Assembly: GCA_964628385.1 (NCBI GenBank)
Contig: CAZVOD010000026.1
Coordinates: 1-47,581, forward strand
DNA length: 47,581 nucleotides
Source of the DNA: JANQPA01 sp964628385
GTDB lineage: Bacteria; Bacteroidota; Bacteroidia; Chitinophagales; Saprospiraceae
Reading direction: 5' to 3'
Shown here: positions 46,801-47,581 of the stretch, in pieces
Position numbering within the stretch: the first letter of the stretch is position 1
Layout of the letters: the number at the start of each line of letters is the position of its first letter
The notes under the pieces: generated by a model
What the model was told of the DNA's origin: nothing
Database searches by the model: none
Seen by the model: only the letters and a program-made list of their open reading frames with translations
Made by a program: the position numbers and the translations under genes

Positions 46801-47535
46801 ATCCTACCCGAAGATCTAGATGGAGGCTCAATGGATGCCTGTGGAATTGGAGGCTTTGCCGCTTCCCAAACAGAATTTGATTGCAGTGAGGTAGGTGATA
46901 ATGAGGTAATACTAACGGTCACCGACGTCAATGGCAATAGCGCAACTTGTACCTCTATTGTTACAGTAGAAGATAATATTCCCCCAACTCCCGTATGTCA
47001 GGATATCACTTTTGAACCAACTTATCTGCCGGCCTCAATCTTTGTAGATGACATTGACGGTGGTTCTTTTGATAATTGTGAAGTAGCAACAGTAGTCATT
47101 AATGGAGCGGAAGAAGTATCATTTTCTTGTGATGATTTAGGAGAAAATATCGTAACACTAACCGTCACTGACGTCAATGGAAATATAGCCAGCTGTGATG
47201 CAACCGTTACACTAATAGAAAATATGGACCTTCCTGATGAATACCAAAGTGTATCAGTAGGAGAATCCATAGGTGAAGGAAGTTTTCGGTCTTGCAACGG
47301 CGAGGGAGGACAGTTTACGGTTACTTCTGATAAAACAGGACCTTTCTTCCCTCTTTACCAGGATTGGCTGGAGTTTTTACATCGATTCAGCGATCAGGAC
47401 TTTGAGTTCCGCGCTAGAGTGCAAAGTCAAGATCCTGATTGTATAGCAGGTATTATGATCCGCGACGAGGATATCTTCCCCGGGCCGGTTGGTTATGTTG
47501 CTTTCAATACCGTTGACAGAAACCCGATTAAGTAG
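40846..47535 (+). CDS. Giant secreted HYR-type repeat protein
   Basis: A 2229-aa protein with a signal peptide (MKKILYLILGLLIPYLSSA, before QCTIT). About 26 tandem beta-sandwich repeats of 75-85 residues follow. The consensus is CQDITVxLDxxGxxxITPxDVDGGSxDxCGI, then FDCxxVGxNxVTLTVTDxNGNSSxC, closing with TVxDNxAP. This is the pattern annotated as HYR domains in Bacteroidota. Regularly placed cysteines suggest disulfides, and the many Asp/Asn residues suggest calcium binding. Repeats 1-3 are divergent, while 22-25 are much alike. After the last repeat, ~95 residues (GEGSFRSCNGEGGQFTV...FEFRARVQSQ) look like the start of another beta domain, and the frame stops at 47535. No T9SS sorting domain is present, so the end may be truncated or frameshifted. 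I start at ATG 40846, directly before the signal peptide; the frame is open from 40789. Confidence 0.85.
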   Translation: MKKILYLILGLLIPYLSSAQCTITCKATTPTINLTGSSLLTNANVFADISGSGCSFSPASVLVDCDTETVTLMASDGTEQTCSVNIVDTDTPSIICQDIEVTITGNNIQVDATELVSSVTDNCGVDINDAVFQTGPSSTAPSLTFDCGDAGDNSVTLEIADESGNVSTCTQNVNVSFFTCQDITVDLNSSGNVTVNTSQLITNRANCVFNFTDADFTSTGDSEISFDCDDLGDNTVTLSLNAGGATDECTQTITVEDNTAPNIQCVNNSTTIPLDSDGEIKPEVLDNGSTDNCGMVTFSTDIMLDCDDAGNQVVVTLTADDGNGNTSQCTRTIEVVDNIAPTMNCRSNVNVELMDNGVVEINDPQAVLDNGTTDNCTSTDNLIFTATPNFFDCSNINSSRTVQLTVTDESNNQGICSVSVTAVDKGNPIARCKTGFPLVLDGNSSASINISDLNNGSFDACTAVSLSASQTEFDCSDIGDTEVTLMVTDQFGNSSQCSTTFNVSENIPPVADCKSSVRIFIGSDGTATLTPEILNRNSTDNCGAMGLNFSVSKSIFTCADIGTVNNQITLTVTDGSGNTDQCTGFVNVAISETPTAVCEDVTVELDQSGNATLLPSQVNGTINDCGLSELSLSQDRFDCSDLGNNMVTLQVNGSVSSDQCTANVNVVDNLSPNVLCKASFTVGLSGGTATITPENLDNGSTDNCDAVTLTASQTTFDCDDAGMVPVTLTGRDASGNEASCITTVIVVDTEAPTVNCVTTPVELTLSGTNSIIRINPDDLDGGSTDNCDNLELTTTPVNLNCSNIGSNTVTLIATDVSNNTSTCTATVILTDNTTPVADCESITVQLDETGSITVDGSLLGGNSVDNCISNATFTLNQNIFDCSDIGAPIPVELTVTDPSNNSDTDDTDCTITVVDATRPTARCKTSAVQVFLDETGMATLDPASLDNGSTDNCTTTGDLNFTASPSTFDCESEGSTFSVTLTVTDNSGNSRNCLGQVRVVDDRPPMAVCNDITISLNQNGEKILAGSELNNGSTDNCGISNLRTSPNFFTCSDIGAPVPTTLTVTDVNGNVAEVQCNVTIIDDLPPVPVCLDVSVEFFGGQASITAEQVDGGSTDNCEIQSISVSPEDFTLDNSGQNTYTLTVTDIYDNVATCNGTVTVGDVVDPKAFCKNATIFLDNNGEVTLEPETVDDLSFDRNGIAERSVSPDMFNCDDVGINVYTLTVKDPSNNEASCQGLIEVKDTTAPIANCSDPDITLDVISGTFAITPDVLDDNSTDNCSIANRTVDVPMVGCDDLGENMITLTLTDVNGNSSSCISTVTVMDETSPSASCQDITIQLNEDGAVNIEGEDLDNGSFDNCTPIFSLSQSVFDCNNVGNNLVTLTVSDEAGNSSTDMCNLTVEDDIAPNMICANPTVELNDDGTVTITPDEVDGGSSDACGIADKSIDIDAFGCDNTGLNTVTLTVTDNNGNVNTCESSVNIVDVTNPVAICQDITVELDANGMVSITEDQIDDGSDDACGVTLELFPYEFDCSNVGPNRVQLKVTDPSGNSSSCFAHVEVQDNIEATPLCTDITIQLDGNGKSTIVVDDIDNGSFDNCGIKNRTVSQTTFDCENVGENIVTLQLTDVNDNTSSCTAIVTVEDDIVPIAVCRDLTIEVDEGTGMAAITPIMINGGSNTNCRRQELMFSLDITSFDCSNVGENTVVMTVTDVNGNSSNCNSTITITDETAPEAVCQDITAQLDETGNVTITPDDVDGGSFDACGIDEKMIDKEAFTCDDVGENTVILTVTDPSDNSSSCLAEVVVEDNVAPEALCNDVTVQLDEEGEGSTTVDELDGGSNDACGIASIQADQLEFGCDDVGDNDITLTVTDVNGNTSTCTSVVTVEDNVAPEAICQDITVELDAMGFKRIYPEDVDGGSNDACGIASLELDIDEFGCDEVGDNEVTLSVTDNNGNSSSCMSTVTVEDNTPPLAICRDITAELDENGEVTILPEDLDGGSMDACGIGGFAASQTEFDCSEVGDNEVILTVTDVNGNSATCTSIVTVEDNIPPTPVCQDITFEPTYLPASIFVDDIDGGSFDNCEVATVVINGAEEVSFSCDDLGENIVTLTVTDVNGNIASCDATVTLIENMDLPDEYQSVSVGESIGEGSFRSCNGEGGQFTVTSDKTGPFFPLYQDWLEFLHRFSDQDFEFRARVQSQDPDCIAGIMIRDEDIFPGPVGYVAFNTVDRNPIK
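41139..47223 (+). repeat. Tandem ~240-bp coding repeats (HYR units)
   Basis: About 25 recognisable units of ~225-255 bp encode the HYR-type domains. Units in the last ~1.3 kb (from about 46,000) share long identical stretches, e.g. GAAGATAATGTAGCTCC at the starts of successive units near 46,250 and 46,490. A 26-nt block is identical between 42247-42272 and 46861-46886. Confidence 0.75.
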
Positions 47536-47581
47536 TTCGCGAAATTAAGATATATAATAAGGTTCGGAGAACCTGATATTG

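Noticed and set aside
41139..47223. Regular direct repeats that might suggest a CRISPR or satellite array
   Set aside because: The repeats are ~240 bp, imperfect and in one continuous reading frame encoding HYR-type domains, so they are coding repeats.
1..47581. tRNA, rRNA, integrase, transposase or plasmid/phage replication genes
   Set aside because: I looked for typical cloverleaf or rRNA motifs and DDE or tyrosine-recombinase patterns in the translated frames and found none that could be supported.

Overview
The window is chromosomal DNA of a Bacteroidota bacterium, probably a free-living Cytophagales- or Saprospirales-like lineage. The evidence is two secreted proteins ending in type IX secretion (T9SS) sorting domains, SprB/PKD/Ig-like adhesin modules, HYR-type giant repeats, signal peptides ending in ...AQ or ...SQ, and a TAnnTTTG-like promoter element. 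I see no tRNA, rRNA, CRISPR array or insertion sequence.

Layout. 0.3-6.2 kb: a RecQ-like helicase on + meets a minus-strand run of glycosyltransferase, decayed glutamate-synthase-like gene, YqhA-type membrane protein, secreted coiled-coil protein and GT2 glycosyltransferase. 6.2-14.4 kb (all +): histidine phosphatase, MsrA, a three-gene proton-translocating transhydrogenase operon (pntAA-pntAB-pntB), an SPFH/stomatin protein and a large secreted zinc metalloprotease. 14.9-23.0 kb (-): a short and a giant T9SS adhesin-like protein built from the same modules. 23.0-25.1 kb: a truncated ABC-2 permease, a small alpha/alpha-toroid protein with a DxDDTA motif like class II terpene cyclases, and a small secreted protein split by an apparent frameshift. 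25.3-31.1 kb (+): caspase-like peptidase, unknown 132-aa protein, TPR histidine kinase and NarL-type response regulator. 31.5-35.8 kb (-): a UbiA-type prenyltransferase, asparagine-synthase-type amidotransferase and glycosyltransferase operon. 35.9-40.2 kb: S9 peptidase, outer-membrane beta-barrel, ParE/RelE-like toxin and class III CoA-transferase. 40.8-47.5 kb (+): a 2229-aa secreted HYR-repeat protein whose stop lies 46 bp before the window end.

The most notable points are these. (1) A sharp junction near 22,985: a T9SS giant gene lacking its signal peptide and an ABC permease lacking its N-terminal half meet head to head, which is either a genuine rearrangement or a repeat-driven misassembly. 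(2) The stand-alone ~334-aa DxDDTA protein. (3) The caspase/unknown/two-component cluster, a candidate signalling or regulated-proteolysis module. (4) The UbiA-AsnB-GT operon. (5) A ~163-bp imperfect palindrome at 31.2-31.36 kb. (6) Several signs of gene decay: an internally deleted glutamate synthase homologue, a G-run frameshift and a toxin with no visible antitoxin.

Functions were assigned by recognising motifs and family patterns by eye. No database search was run.
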